Assembly: GCF_014904815.1 (NCBI RefSeq)
Contig: NZ_JACZFR010000001.1
Span: 1 to 64,000 of the forward strand
Source: Microbulbifer taiwanensis
GTDB taxonomy: Bacteria; Pseudomonadota; Gammaproteobacteria; Pseudomonadales; Cellvibrionaceae
Length of the DNA: 64,000 nt
Reading direction: 5' to 3'
Part shown: positions 27,090 through 35,808 of the stretch, piece after piece
Layout: every line of letters starts with the position of its first letter
Position numbering within the stretch: the stretch's first letter is position 1
Translations under genes and position numbers: made by a program
Notes under the pieces: generated by a model
The model's database searches: none
What the model saw: the letters and a program-made list of their open reading frames with translations, nothing else
What the model was told of the DNA's origin: nothing

Positions 27090-28208
27090 ATGGACGCACC
27101 CGAGAACAATCGCCGCGCCTCCGATCCCAGTGCGCTGGTGGATGTCGCGGTGCGCCTGGCCCTGTTGGCGCTGCTGGCCTGGCTGGCCGCGCGCGCCTTC
27201 GCACCTTTCCTCTCTTTCATGATGTGGGCCCTGGTGCTGGCCATCTCCCTGTATCCGCTGAATCAGATGCTGGTCTCAAAAACGGGCACCTCAAAGGGCC
27301 GCGCCGCCTGCCTGTTGGTCCTGTTGATGTTGTTGTTGCTCGGTGTGCCCACCGTGCTGCTCGGCATTTCCTTTGTCGATCATATGCTGGAGATCTACCG
27401 GGAGTTCTCTCGGGGAAGCCTGGCCGTCCCCCCGCCGAAACCGGAGGTGGAAGAGTGGCCGCTGGTCGGCGACAAGCTGTATGCGGCCTGGCAGAGCGCT
27501 TCCGGCAACCTCGACGCCTTTATCAAAAGTTACGAACAACAGCTGCGCACCATCTCGCGGGAAGCGGCCACCGCCGTGGGCGGCATGCTGGCCAAGTTGC
27601 TCGCTTTCATCGGCGCGTTCATCGTCGCTGGAATCATGTTGGCTTACGCCGCACCCGGCGAGGAATCCTCGCGTCGCATATTCAGCCGTATCTGCGGCCC
27701 CAGATTCGGCCCGGAGCTGCTCGACCTCTCCGTCGCCACCGTGCGTTCGGTGACCTCGGGGGTGATCGGGGTGGCGTTTATCCAGGCGGTATTGCTGGGT
27801 ATCGGCTTCCTGCTGGGCGGGGTACCCGCCGCCGGCCTGCTGGCACTTGTCGCGCTGCTGCTCGGTATTGCCCAGGTTCCGGCGATAGTGCTCGTCGTCC
27901 CCGTGCTGGCCTGGATATGGGGGAAGGGCGATGGCTCCACCGGGGCGAACACGCTGGTCACCATCTACCTGGTACTGGCCGGCCTGGCGGACAATGTGCT
28001 CAAGCCGCTGATGCTCGGCCGCGGCCTGGCCGTGCCCATGCCGGTGATTCTGCTCGGCGCCATCGGCGGCATGATTTCCGCCGGCCTGATCGGCCTGTTC
28101 ATCGGCGCCGTCACCCTCGCACTGGCTTACCAGATCTTCTGGGCCTGGGTACATGGTGCTGAGCCAGAGCGCACCCCCGACCCCGGCGCCGACCCGGGCG
28201 GCGAATGA
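27090..28208 (+). CDS. AI-2E family (PerM/YdiK-like) membrane protein
   Basis: ATG 27090 is chosen over 27075 because GGGAG is then properly spaced. The 372-residue protein has the AI-2E transporter family layout: two N-terminal helices, another helix pair, a soluble central part (about 105-180), then four C-terminal helices with the conserved GMISAGLIGLFIGAVTLALAYQ-type end. Family members include quorum-signal exporters, Na/H antiporters and YdiK, so the substrate is open. Its stop overlaps the start of the NodT gene by 4 bases (ATGA), making it the first gene of a five-gene efflux operon. Confidence 0.85.
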   Translation: MDAPENNRRASDPSALVDVAVRLALLALLAWLAARAFAPFLSFMMWALVLAISLYPLNQMLVSKTGTSKGRAACLLVLLMLLLLGVPTVLLGISFVDHMLEIYREFSRGSLAVPPPKPEVEEWPLVGDKLYAAWQSASGNLDAFIKSYEQQLRTISREAATAVGGMLAKLLAFIGAFIVAGIMLAYAAPGEESSRRIFSRICGPRFGPELLDLSVATVRSVTSGVIGVAFIQAVLLGIGFLLGGVPAAGLLALVALLLGIAQVPAIVLVVPVLAWIWGKGDGSTGANTLVTIYLVLAGLADNVLKPLMLGRGLAVPMPVILLGAIGGMISAGLIGLFIGAVTLALAYQIFWAWVHGAEPERTPDPGADPGGE

Positions 28209-29749
28209 TTCGAGCGGCCAGTGCCCACGCCGTTTCCCGCCCGCTGGGTGCCCTGCTGCTGGCGAGCGCGGCCGCCTGCGCGCCGCTTGGCCCCAACTTC
28301 AGTGAGCCCGATATCGCCTGGCTTGCGGCATGGCAGCCGCAACTCTACGGCCAGGTGAGCTGGGACCCGCAGGCCGACAATATCAGCCAGTGGTGGCGGC
28401 GCTTCGGCGACCCGGTGCTCGACGACCTGCTGGCGCAGGCGCGCTTCGAGAACCCCGACCTGCGCATCGCCGGCCTGCGCATTCTCGAGAGCCGCGCCTT
28501 ATTGGGGATAGCCACCGGCCTGAAGTATCCACAGCTGCAGCAGATCAATGCGTCCGGGGCCTACGTCTCCGAATACATTGACGGTGGACCCAGTGACGGC
28601 CACCGGGATTACCGCACCGGTGACGCCGCCTTCGATATCCAGTGGGAGATGGATTTCTGGGGGCGTTTCCGTCGCGGTATTGAATCTGCCGACGCGGCCT
28701 ATTTTGCCTCGGTGGCCAACCAGCGCGACGTGCAGGTGCTGCTGATGGCACAGGTCGCTATCCTCTATTACGGCTACAAGACCACCCTGCAGCGCATCGA
28801 TATAGCGCGCGACAACGTCGCCCTGCAGGAGCGCAGCCTGGAGATCACCCGCAAACTGTTCGAGAGTGGCCAGGAATCCGAACTCGATCTGCAGCAGGCG
28901 CGCACCCAGTACCTCGCCACCCTGGCCAGTATCCCCGACCTGGAGCTGGATCTGGTCCGGCAGCGCAACGCGCTCTGCGCACTGCTGGGGCGGGCGCCGG
29001 GAGATCTGCCGGAACTGGCAAATGTCGATGGCCGGTTACCGGCACCGGGACAGATTCTCCTGCGCGAGATGCCCGCGAACCTGCTGCTGCGGCGCCCGGA
29101 TGTGCGCCGGGCGGCCTGGCAGGCGGCGTCGCAGTCGGCGCAGGTGGGGGTGGCGCTGACGGATCTCTACCCGGCCATTTCCCTGTTCGGCACCGTCGGC
29201 TGGTCCGGCAACAGCCTGGACTCGGTGGGAGATGTGTCCCGGCTGGTGGCGGGGCCGGCCCTGACCTGGAACATCTTCAGTTACGGGCGCCTCGAAAACA
29301 ATGTGCGGGTCCAGGATGCGCGCCTGCAGCAGGCACTGGAAAGTTTTCGCGCCACAGTCTTCGGTGCAGCGCGCGAAATCGATGACGCCGCCAGCCGCAT
29401 CGACCAGACCGGGGCCCGTCAGAATATTCTCGACGAGTCCCTGGTGTCGGCGGAGCGTTCGCTGGAGATAGCCACCCGCCAGTACCAGGAGGGCTATGCC
29501 GACTTCCAGCGCGTGCTCGATGCCCAGGCGGCGGTCTTCTCCCAGTCCGACCTGGTCGCCCTCAACCGCGGTGAGCATGTAGCTGCCATTATTGATCTGT
29601 ACACATCACTGGGAGGCGGCTGGCGCGAGGTGACCATCGACGACGTGATTCCGCCGGAAGTGCGCGAGCAGATGCGCGAGCGCACCGACTGGGGCGATCT
29701 GCTGGAGGCGCCATTGCCGCTGCCGCCCGACGGGGGGCAGGCGCCGTGA
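28205..29749 (+). CDS. outer-membrane efflux lipoprotein of the NodT type
   Basis: 514 residues. The lipobox ASAAAC in the signal region predicts lipid attachment in the outer membrane. The body has two OEP repeats (about 60-270 and 275-480) with the typical WWRRFGDPVLDDLLAQA opening, WEMDFWGRFRRGIESADA, LLRRPDVRRAAWQAASQSAQVG and YQEGYADFQRVLDAQ. Such proteins are the TolC-like exit duct of tripartite pumps. It overlaps the preceding gene by ATGA and the next by GTGA, so expression is tightly coupled to its adaptor. Confidence 0.92.
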   Translation: MIRAASAHAVSRPLGALLLASAAACAPLGPNFSEPDIAWLAAWQPQLYGQVSWDPQADNISQWWRRFGDPVLDDLLAQARFENPDLRIAGLRILESRALLGIATGLKYPQLQQINASGAYVSEYIDGGPSDGHRDYRTGDAAFDIQWEMDFWGRFRRGIESADAAYFASVANQRDVQVLLMAQVAILYYGYKTTLQRIDIARDNVALQERSLEITRKLFESGQESELDLQQARTQYLATLASIPDLELDLVRQRNALCALLGRAPGDLPELANVDGRLPAPGQILLREMPANLLLRRPDVRRAAWQAASQSAQVGVALTDLYPAISLFGTVGWSGNSLDSVGDVSRLVAGPALTWNIFSYGRLENNVRVQDARLQQALESFRATVFGAAREIDDAASRIDQTGARQNILDESLVSAERSLEIATRQYQEGYADFQRVLDAQAAVFSQSDLVALNRGEHVAAIIDLYTSLGGGWREVTIDDVIPPEVREQMRERTDWGDLLEAPLPLPPDGGQAP

Positions 29750-30915
29750 GCCGGGAGAGTGTCGAGACCGAGCGGGATGCGCCGACTGCGGAAGAGACCG
29801 CGGTTGCGCCACCGCCGGAATCGACCGAATCCGCCCCGGCACGGGCAGTGGGGCGGGGTGTGAAGATACTGCTCGCGCTGATCCTGGTCTCGCTGTTCTG
29901 GTACCTGCTCGCCGACCGCTTCACTCCCTATACCGACCAGGCCAGGATCCAGGGTTATGTGGTGGGTGTGGCGCCCAAGGTCGCCGGTGTCGTCACCAAA
30001 GTGTGGGTGACCAACAACCAGCGGGTACAGGCCGGGGACAAGCTGTTCGCGATCGATGACGCTGAGTACCAGGTGGCGCTGGTGCGCGCCCGCGCCAACC
30101 TCGACAACACCTGGCAGCAGGTGGCGGCCGGGGATGCTGCGGTGGCGCAGGCGAGAGCCAACCTGCGCGTCGCTGTGGCCGGGCAGCGGGAATCGGAGCA
30201 GGACTACACGCGCCTGAAGCGCCTGTGGGAGGACGATCCAGGCACCATCTCCGTGCGTCGCCTGGAGATTTCCCGCGCCAACCTGGAACAGGCCCGCGCC
30301 CGGGTCGCGGCGGCGGAAGCGGCCATCCAGGAAGCCATCGACCAGATGGGTGGCGCCAGTGAGGAGACCAACACCCGCCTGCAGCTGGCCCGCGCCGAGA
30401 TGGCCCAGGCACAGCTGGACCTCGACAATACTGTCGTGGTCGCGGAGGCCGGCGGTGTTATTACCGACCTGCGTACTGAGATTGGCCTCTATGCCGGTGC
30501 CGGCAGTCCGGTGCTGACACTGATTGCGCTGGAGGACCTGTGGATCAGCGCGGATTTCACCGAGAACAACCTGGGCCACCTGCAGCAGGGAACGCCGGTG
30601 GAGATACTGCTGGATGCCCTGCCGGGACAGGTGCTGAAGGGGCGTGTGCGCGATATAGGCCTGGGGGTCAGCGTCGGCAGTGCACCGCCGCCCGGCAGAT
30701 TGCCCAGCGTGGACAACAATCGCGACTGGCTGCGCCAGGCGCAGCGCTTCCCGGTGCGGGTGGAGTTCAACGAGCCGCCGCCGCCGGAGCTGCTGCACCA
30801 GTTGCGCATCGGCGGCCAGGCATCGGTCATCGCCTACACCGAGGGCCACGGCCTGTTGCGGCTGCTCGGCAAACTGTATATCCGCGTGCTCAGCTACCTC
30901 TCCTACGCCTATTGA
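29746..30915 (+). CDS. HlyD/EmrA-type membrane fusion protein
   Basis: The GTG at 29746 overlaps the TGA of the NodT gene. The 389-residue adaptor has a proline/glutamate-rich cytoplasmic start and one membrane helix (about 45-62). The lipoyl-like half motif is GYVVGVAPKVAGVVTKVWV, followed by an alpha-hairpin of about 100 residues rich in Ala/Arg, the second half motif TVVVAEAGGVITDL and a C-terminal beta domain. It bridges the inner-membrane component and the outer-membrane duct. The arrangement resembles AaeA/EmrA systems exporting aromatic acids or drugs. Confidence 0.9.
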   Translation: MSRESVETERDAPTAEETAVAPPPESTESAPARAVGRGVKILLALILVSLFWYLLADRFTPYTDQARIQGYVVGVAPKVAGVVTKVWVTNNQRVQAGDKLFAIDDAEYQVALVRARANLDNTWQQVAAGDAAVAQARANLRVAVAGQRESEQDYTRLKRLWEDDPGTISVRRLEISRANLEQARARVAAAEAAIQEAIDQMGGASEETNTRLQLARAEMAQAQLDLDNTVVVAEAGGVITDLRTEIGLYAGAGSPVLTLIALEDLWISADFTENNLGHLQQGTPVEILLDALPGQVLKGRVRDIGLGVSVGSAPPPGRLPSVDNNRDWLRQAQRFPVRVEFNEPPPPELLHQLRIGGQASVIAYTEGHGLLRLLGKLYIRVLSYLSYAY

Positions 30916-32010
30916 ATGGAAAACGAGATGGAGGCCTCCGACGACAGGACACCAGTCACCACGCAGCGCAAAGACCGCGGCCCCATGCCGCTGGCCGCGC
31001 GCCGCTGTTACCGGCTGGCTTGCAGCACCGGCTTGGCGCTGGCCCTGTGCTATGGCTTTGACCTGGGGGTGCCCTTTGTCGCGCCCCTGTTCGCCGTCCT
31101 GCTGGCGGCCAAGCCGGCGCCGCCCCCGGGAGCCAGGCAGTCCGCCGGCTTGCTGCTGTTTATGGCCCTGGCACTTGGCATCGGTGTGCTGCTGGGCCCG
31201 CCGTTACAGCAGGCGCCCTTCTCGACGTTGCTGTTGATCGCGCTGGGGGTCTTCTTCTGCAATCGGCTGGCCATCGTCGGTGGCAAGGAGCTGCCCGCCA
31301 CCCTGCTCGCCCTCGGCTTTACGGTTATTCCCGCCGCAAACAGCGCCAGTCCGGCGCTGGCAACTGCCCTGGTCCAGGCGATGGTGCTCGGGCTCGCCGT
31401 GGCCATCGCCAGCCTGTGGTTGGTATATCCGCTGTTTCCGGAGGACCCGGGCGCTGTCCCGCCACAACCGCCGGCAGCGACACCGGCGCAGGGCAACTGG
31501 CTGTCCCTGCGCGCGACATTGATAGTGCTGCCGGCATTTGCCTTCACTCTGACCAATCCCACCACCAACCTGCCGTTCCTGGTGAAGAGCATCCTGCTGG
31601 GGCGGGAGGCGAGCGAAATGCAGTTGCGCGGTGCCAGCCGCGAGCTGGTGGGATCCACCCTGCTCGGCGGCCTCTGCGCTGTCGGTGTCTGGTGGTGCCT
31701 GAGCCTCGCCGTGGAGCTGTGGTTCTTTACCGGCTGGGTGCTGCTCGTCAGCCTGCTGTTGGCTGCCGGCAGCTACCAGGTGTTTCGCAACCGGCTGACA
31801 CCGGGGTTCTGGGTCAACACGCTGTTGAACATGCTGATCCTGCTCGGCGCCGCGGTGCAGGACAGCGCCCAGGGCAAGGATGTCTACCAGGCCTTCGTCG
31901 TGCGTATGGCACTGTTCCTGGGCGTCGCCGTTTACGCCCTGGCCGCCATGGCCCTGCTCGATTGGTGGCGCGGGCGGACAGTACAGAGATCCCCGGGGGA
32001 GGTGGACTGA
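30916..32010 (+). CDS. DUF2955 inner-membrane efflux protein (FUSC/AaeB-like)
   Basis: ATG 30916 follows the stop of the adaptor gene without a gap. The 364-residue protein is almost entirely hydrophobic, with about ten helices in two halves separated by a Pro/Ala-rich linker near 175-190. The start LPLAARRCYRLACSTGLALALCYG and the whole arrangement correspond to DUF2955, relatives of the aromatic-acid exporter AaeB that work with an HlyD adaptor. It should be the energised component of the pump. Its TGA overlaps the ATG of the channel gene. Confidence 0.88.
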   Translation: MENEMEASDDRTPVTTQRKDRGPMPLAARRCYRLACSTGLALALCYGFDLGVPFVAPLFAVLLAAKPAPPPGARQSAGLLLFMALALGIGVLLGPPLQQAPFSTLLLIALGVFFCNRLAIVGGKELPATLLALGFTVIPAANSASPALATALVQAMVLGLAVAIASLWLVYPLFPEDPGAVPPQPPAATPAQGNWLSLRATLIVLPAFAFTLTNPTTNLPFLVKSILLGREASEMQLRGASRELVGSTLLGGLCAVGVWWCLSLAVELWFFTGWVLLVSLLLAAGSYQVFRNRLTPGFWVNTLLNMLILLGAAVQDSAQGKDVYQAFVVRMALFLGVAVYALAAMALLDWWRGRTVQRSPGEVD

Positions 32011-32459
32011 TGCTGCTCAATCTGCTGCTCGGCCTGGCCACCACGGCGGTGTGCCTGCTGCTCCAGAGCCTGCTGGTAGTGGCCGCGCTGCGCTACTTCG
32101 TGCGCAGGGAGTACAGGGTATATTCGACCTTCCTCCGAGCGGAGGGGGTGGTCATCGGGCTGATGCTGATCCTGATTTTCGCGAGCCTCGCCCAGATCGC
32201 GGTCTGGGCGCTGCTGTTTTACCTGTTGGGCGAGTTTGAGACCCTGGAGCAGGCCTTCTATCACTCGGGGGTGAACTTCGCCACCCTCGGTTACGGGGAT
32301 ATCGTGATGTCGGAGAAGCACCGGCTGCTCGGGCCGCTGGAGGCGATCAACGGGGTGCTGATGATCGGTGTCTCTACCGGTGCCCTGTCGCGGGCGCTCA
32401 CTGAAGTGGTCAAGGGCCGGGTCCTGCCAGTGCGCGACGAGAAGCCGTCAGAGCGCTGA
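32010..32459 (+). CDS. two-helix potassium channel-type protein
   Basis: 149 residues from an ATG that overlaps the previous stop (TGATG). Three hydrophobic stretches are visible: an N-terminal helix (5-30), a helix at 45-75, and a pore loop with selectivity filter TLGYGD at residues 92-97 followed by a third helix. This is the Ion_trans_2 arrangement of small potassium channels. It has no RCK or other regulatory domain. Finding a channel as the last gene of an efflux operon is unusual; it may offset charge movement of the pump, which is inference. Confidence 0.85.
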   Translation: MLLNLLLGLATTAVCLLLQSLLVVAALRYFVRREYRVYSTFLRAEGVVIGLMLILIFASLAQIAVWALLFYLLGEFETLEQAFYHSGVNFATLGYGDIVMSEKHRLLGPLEAINGVLMIGVSTGALSRALTEVVKGRVLPVRDEKPSER

Positions 32460-32604
32460 TATCTGTTGAACGGGATAGGCCATCAGCTTCCTCGCGTTTC
32501 GGATTTTGACGCTCTGCCTATCCCTGACTTGCTTCCCTTGTCCGATGCCCAGCGAAGCGGGTGGATGACGGTGGGTGCGTCGGCCCTCAATCTGGCGGGG
32601 CGAA

Positions 32605-33615
32605 TCAGCCGGATTTCTTTATATGCCTGGCGCGCCACTCGGCCGGGGAGGCGCCGAACTGGGCCTTGAACCAGCGCGTGAAGGAACTCGGCACCGAGTA
32701 GCCCAATAGTTCGGCCACCCGGCCCAGGCTGTGCCCGGGGTTTTCGATATGGCGCATGACCAGTTCGCGCCGCACGCTGTTTACCAGGTCGGAAAATGCC
32801 GAATCGGATTCATCGAGGCGCCGCTGCAATGTGCGCACGTTCATGCCCAGGGTCATCGCCACCTGGTCGATGGTCGCGCGCCCGGTCGGCAGCAACAGTA
32901 CGATCATCTTGCGCGCGTCCAGCTCGACGGAGTGCCTGGCCTTTCCCGGCAGGGATTCCACATAGCGCGCGGCAATCTGGGCCAGCGAGGGATCGGCGGT
33001 GGGATTGGGGTAATCGAGACTGTCTGCCGGGCAGGTGAAGCCGTTGAACTCGGCGGAAAAATTCAACTTGCAGCGGAAGACGCGACGGTGCACCTGCAGG
33101 TCCTCCGGTGCTTCGTGGGTGAAGTTGACGCCGTACGGCTGCCAGTGGGCGCCGAGCAGGGCGCTGCACAGGCGGAAGAGGGCGCCGACGGCGAGCTCCG
33201 TCGCCTGCCGCGAAGCCATCGGCGGATCGGTCACCACCTCGTCGCGCACTATCACCGTTTTTCCCGCCTCCTCGATGCTGATCGCCAGGCCCTCATTGAG
33301 CAGGTGCTCGTACTGCACCACCGCCTGTAACGCATTGCGCAGGGTGGGCTGGTGGGTCAGCAACAGGCTCACCGCGCCGAAGTCCGCCAGCTGGCGCGAC
33401 TCCGCCATGCGCAGTCCGAAGGCAATGCAGTTGCTCTCGCGGGCCGATTCCTCCAGCAGTGCGATGGCCGCCGCCGCCGGGATGCGCTGCTCGGGATCGG
33501 CCAGTTGCGAGCGGCTGAAGCCGAATTTGCTGAGCAGCGGCTGGGGATTGAGCCCCAGGTGTTCCGCCACCTCGAAATAGTTGGTCAGTGCCGCGGCCCG
33601 AAAGAGTGTCGCCAT
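32605..33615 (-). CDS. AraC family transcriptional regulator of the adjacent catabolic cluster
   Basis: 336 residues. The N-terminal about 210 residues are the Arabinose_bd-type sensor found in OruR/ArgR-like AraC regulators (AAALTNYFEVAEHLGLNP, FGLRMAESRQLADFG). The C-terminal about 100 residues hold two helix-turn-helix motifs (VAMTLGMNVRTLQRRLDE and VAELLGYSVPSSFTRWFKAQFG). The gene is divergent from the quinone oxidoreductase gene across 310 bases that contain two copies of the TGTCG direct repeat, with a third copy before the TonB receptor gene. It is therefore the obvious activator of the cluster. Confidence 0.9.
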   Translation of the reverse strand: MATLFRAAALTNYFEVAEHLGLNPQPLLSKFGFSRSQLADPEQRIPAAAAIALLEESARESNCIAFGLRMAESRQLADFGAVSLLLTHQPTLRNALQAVVQYEHLLNEGLAISIEEAGKTVIVRDEVVTDPPMASRQATELAVGALFRLCSALLGAHWQPYGVNFTHEAPEDLQVHRRVFRCKLNFSAEFNGFTCPADSLDYPNPTADPSLAQIAARYVESLPGKARHSVELDARKMIVLLLPTGRATIDQVAMTLGMNVRTLQRRLDESDSAFSDLVNSVRRELVMRHIENPGHSLGRVAELLGYSVPSSFTRWFKAQFGASPAEWRARHIKKSG

Positions 33616-33693
33616 AGCTTGAACCCCGCCATTAGTGTCTGTCGCCGGCCGCCCTCAGCGCGCGGGGCAGCCCGGTAAATCCAACAGCGCCAT

Positions 33694-33719
33694 TGTCGTG
33701 AAAAGGAAGCTGCATGGCG
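33694..33719 (+). promoter_or_regulatory. operator-like repeat, copy nearest araC
   Basis: TGTCGTGAAAAGGAAG then, 21 bases from the first TGTCG, TGGCG, one mismatch from TGTCG. Same register as the two stronger copies. Its place close to araC suggests autoregulation. Confidence 0.55.
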
Positions 33720-33794
33720 TGCATTGCGGTTCCTTACACTCGGTGCCTGGCTATTTTAGCGCGTAATTTCCCGGTTTATTGCCGCATTTACCAA

Positions 33795-33858
33795 TGTCGT
33801 GAAAAGAAAAGTGCCTGTCGCGCAGAGAAAAGAGATATCCGCTCCGGTTGCCTAAAGT
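33795..33858 (+). promoter_or_regulatory. operator-like direct repeat and promoter box of the catabolic cluster
   Basis: TGTCGTGAA at 33795 and TGTCGCGCAG at 33816 are direct repeats exactly 21 bases (two helical turns) apart, the spacing AraC-family dimers use. CCTAAAGT starts at 33851; the included TAAAGT is a fair -10 element. The same two repeats and the same box recur before the TonB receptor gene with identical spacing. Confidence 0.65.
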
Positions 33859-33925
33859 AGGGACGAACAGGGTGTGCCGCTGGGCTAGCCCGGCAAAAAA
33901 CCGAGTTTGCAGACAGGTGATCAGA

Positions 33926-34906
33926 ATGGCAAAAGCCGTGCGCATTTACGAAAAGGGTGGCCCCGAGATGCTTCGCTATGAGGACGTCGAAGTGCCCGAG
34001 CCGGGCCCCGGCCAGGTACACATCCGCCACGTGGCGGTCGGCCTGAATTACGCCGATACCTATTTCCGCAACGGCACCTATCCGTTGCCGATGCCCAACG
34101 GTATGGGGGTGGAGGCCTCGGGTGTGGTGCTGTCCGTCGGCGAGGGTGTCACCAATGTGAAGCCCGGCGATCGCGTCACCTACACCGGTTTTATCAACAC
34201 ACTGGGCGCCTACAGCACCGAGCGCCTTGTGCCGGCCGCGCCGCTGATAAAGCTGCCGGAAACCATTGCCTTTGAAACCGCCGCGGCCATGACCATGCGC
34301 GGCCTGACTTCGGCCTACCTGATGCGCCGCATCTACCCGTTCCAGCCCGGCGACACCATTCTGCTACACGCTGCCGCGGGCGGCGTCGGCCTGATTATCT
34401 CCCAATGGGCGAAACTGCTTGGCCTGAATGTGATCGGCACAGTGTCCACCGACGCCAAGGCGGAGATAGCGCGCGCGCACGGTTGCGATTACACGATCAA
34501 CTACAGCTGTGAGGATGTTCCCACACGTGTGCGCGAAATCACCGGTGGCGGAGGGGTTGCGGTGGTGTTCGACAGTGTCGGCCGCGACACCTTTATGGGA
34601 TCCCTGGACTCGCTAAAACGCCGCGGCCTGATGGTCTGCGTCGGCACCGCATCCGGCACTATTCCGCCGTTTGATCCGCAACTGCTGGCGATGAAGGGCT
34701 CGCTGTATATGACGCGCCCGGCGCTGGCGGACTATATCGCCGATCCGGCAGAGAAGGCCGATCTGGCCGGGGAGATTTTCGACCACATCGCCGCCGGGCG
34801 CATCCGCATCGAGATCAACCAGCACTATGCATTGCAGGATGCGGTGCAGGCGCACCGGGATCTCGAAGCGCGCAAGACCACCGGCTCCTCGATTTTCATC
34901 ATCTGA
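33926..34906 (+). CDS. quinone oxidoreductase-like medium-chain dehydrogenase/reductase
   Basis: ATG 33926 is set by AGGTGA 5 bases upstream. The 326-residue product is a zinc-free MDR protein of the Qor/zeta-crystallin group: MAKAVRIYEKGGPEMLRYED, LNYADTYFRNGTYPLP, MTMRGLTSAYLMRRIY, the NADPH-binding LLHAAAGGVGLIISQWAKLLG and a C-terminal HYALQDAVQAHRDLEARKTTG. It reduces quinones or enoyl-type double bonds with NADPH. As first gene of the AraC-controlled cluster it may act on an unsaturated or quinoid intermediate; the substrate is unknown. Confidence 0.88.
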   Translation: MAKAVRIYEKGGPEMLRYEDVEVPEPGPGQVHIRHVAVGLNYADTYFRNGTYPLPMPNGMGVEASGVVLSVGEGVTNVKPGDRVTYTGFINTLGAYSTERLVPAAPLIKLPETIAFETAAAMTMRGLTSAYLMRRIYPFQPGDTILLHAAAGGVGLIISQWAKLLGLNVIGTVSTDAKAEIARAHGCDYTINYSCEDVPTRVREITGGGGVAVVFDSVGRDTFMGSLDSLKRRGLMVCVGTASGTIPPFDPQLLAMKGSLYMTRPALADYIADPAEKADLAGEIFDHIAAGRIRIEINQHYALQDAVQAHRDLEARKTTGSSIFII

Positions 34907-34918
34907 GGAGGTGTGACC

Positions 34919-35767
34919 ATGCGCGTAGAGCCATTGACCTGCAGTATCGGCGCCGAGCTGGGTGGTGTGAGTCTCGCCGATGCGGTGCGCGACGACGGAC
35001 TCTTTGCCGACATCCGTGCGCTGCTACTGCAACACAAGGTGTTGTTCCTGCGCGACCAGGAGTTCAGTCGCGCCGAGCATGTGGCCTTCGCGCGCGGCTT
35101 CGGTGAACTGGAGGACCATCCGGTAGCCGGCAGTGATCCCGAGCACCCGGGCCTGGTGCAGATTTACAAGTCGCCGGAGCAGCTGGCGGATCGCTACGAA
35201 AACGCCTGGCACACCGATGCCACCTGGCGCGAGGCGCCGCCGATGGGCTGTGTATTGCGCTGCGTCGAGTGCCCCCCGGTCGGCGGCGACACCATGTGGG
35301 CGAATATGGCGCTGGCCTATGAAAAGCTGCCGGCGCACATCAAGGAACAGATCGCCGGCCTGCGCGCCCGTCACAGCATCGAGGCGAGTTTCGGCGCGGC
35401 CATGCCAGTGGAAAAACGCCTCGCGCTCAAGGCCCAGTACCCGGATGCGGAACACCCGGTGGTGCGCATCCACCCGGAAACCGGCGAGAAGATTCTGTTC
35501 GTCAACGCCTTCACCACCCACTTCACCAATTACCACACGCCCGAGCGGGTGCGTTTCGGCCAGGATGCCAACCCCGGCGCCAGCCAGCTGCTCAACTACC
35601 TGATCAGCCAGGCGTACATCCCCGAGTACCAGGTGCGCTGGCGCTGGCAGAAAAACAGTGTGGCCATCTGGGACAACCGCAGCACCCAGCACTATGCGGT
35701 GATGGACTACCCGCCCTGCCATCGCAAGATGGAGCGGGCCGGGATCATCGGCGACCAACCCTACTGA
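34919..35767 (+). CDS. TauD/TfdA family Fe(II)/2-oxoglutarate dioxygenase
   Basis: ATG 34919 is 7 bases after GAGGAGG; the GTG at 34913 is too close. The 282-residue enzyme has the iron-binding facial triad His98-x-Asp100 (WHTD) and His258 (STQHYAVMDY), with the 2-oxoglutarate-binding Arg about 11 residues later (CHRKMERAG). The HTDATWREAPPMG phrase is typical of the family, which hydroxylates carbons next to sulfonate, sulfate ester or aryl ether groups so that sulfite, aldehyde or phenol is released. The YeiH exporter four genes downstream makes an organosulfur substrate plausible. Confidence 0.9.
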   Translation: MRVEPLTCSIGAELGGVSLADAVRDDGLFADIRALLLQHKVLFLRDQEFSRAEHVAFARGFGELEDHPVAGSDPEHPGLVQIYKSPEQLADRYENAWHTDATWREAPPMGCVLRCVECPPVGGDTMWANMALAYEKLPAHIKEQIAGLRARHSIEASFGAAMPVEKRLALKAQYPDAEHPVVRIHPETGEKILFVNAFTTHFTNYHTPERVRFGQDANPGASQLLNYLISQAYIPEYQVRWRWQKNSVAIWDNRSTQHYAVMDYPPCHRKMERAGIIGDQPY

Positions 35768-35808
35768 CCGGCAACACTGTCCGCTTCCAATAATTTGAGG
35801 AAACAGCC

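Larger units (their letters stand above)
33616..33925. other. 310-base divergent control region of the AraC-regulated cluster
   Basis: No gene is present. Two operator-like direct repeats (33694-33719 and 33795-33820) and the CCTAAAGT box (33851-33858) lie here. AGGTGA at 33915-33920 is the ribosome site of the plus-strand gene. The promoter of araC should lie in the left half. Confidence 0.6.
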
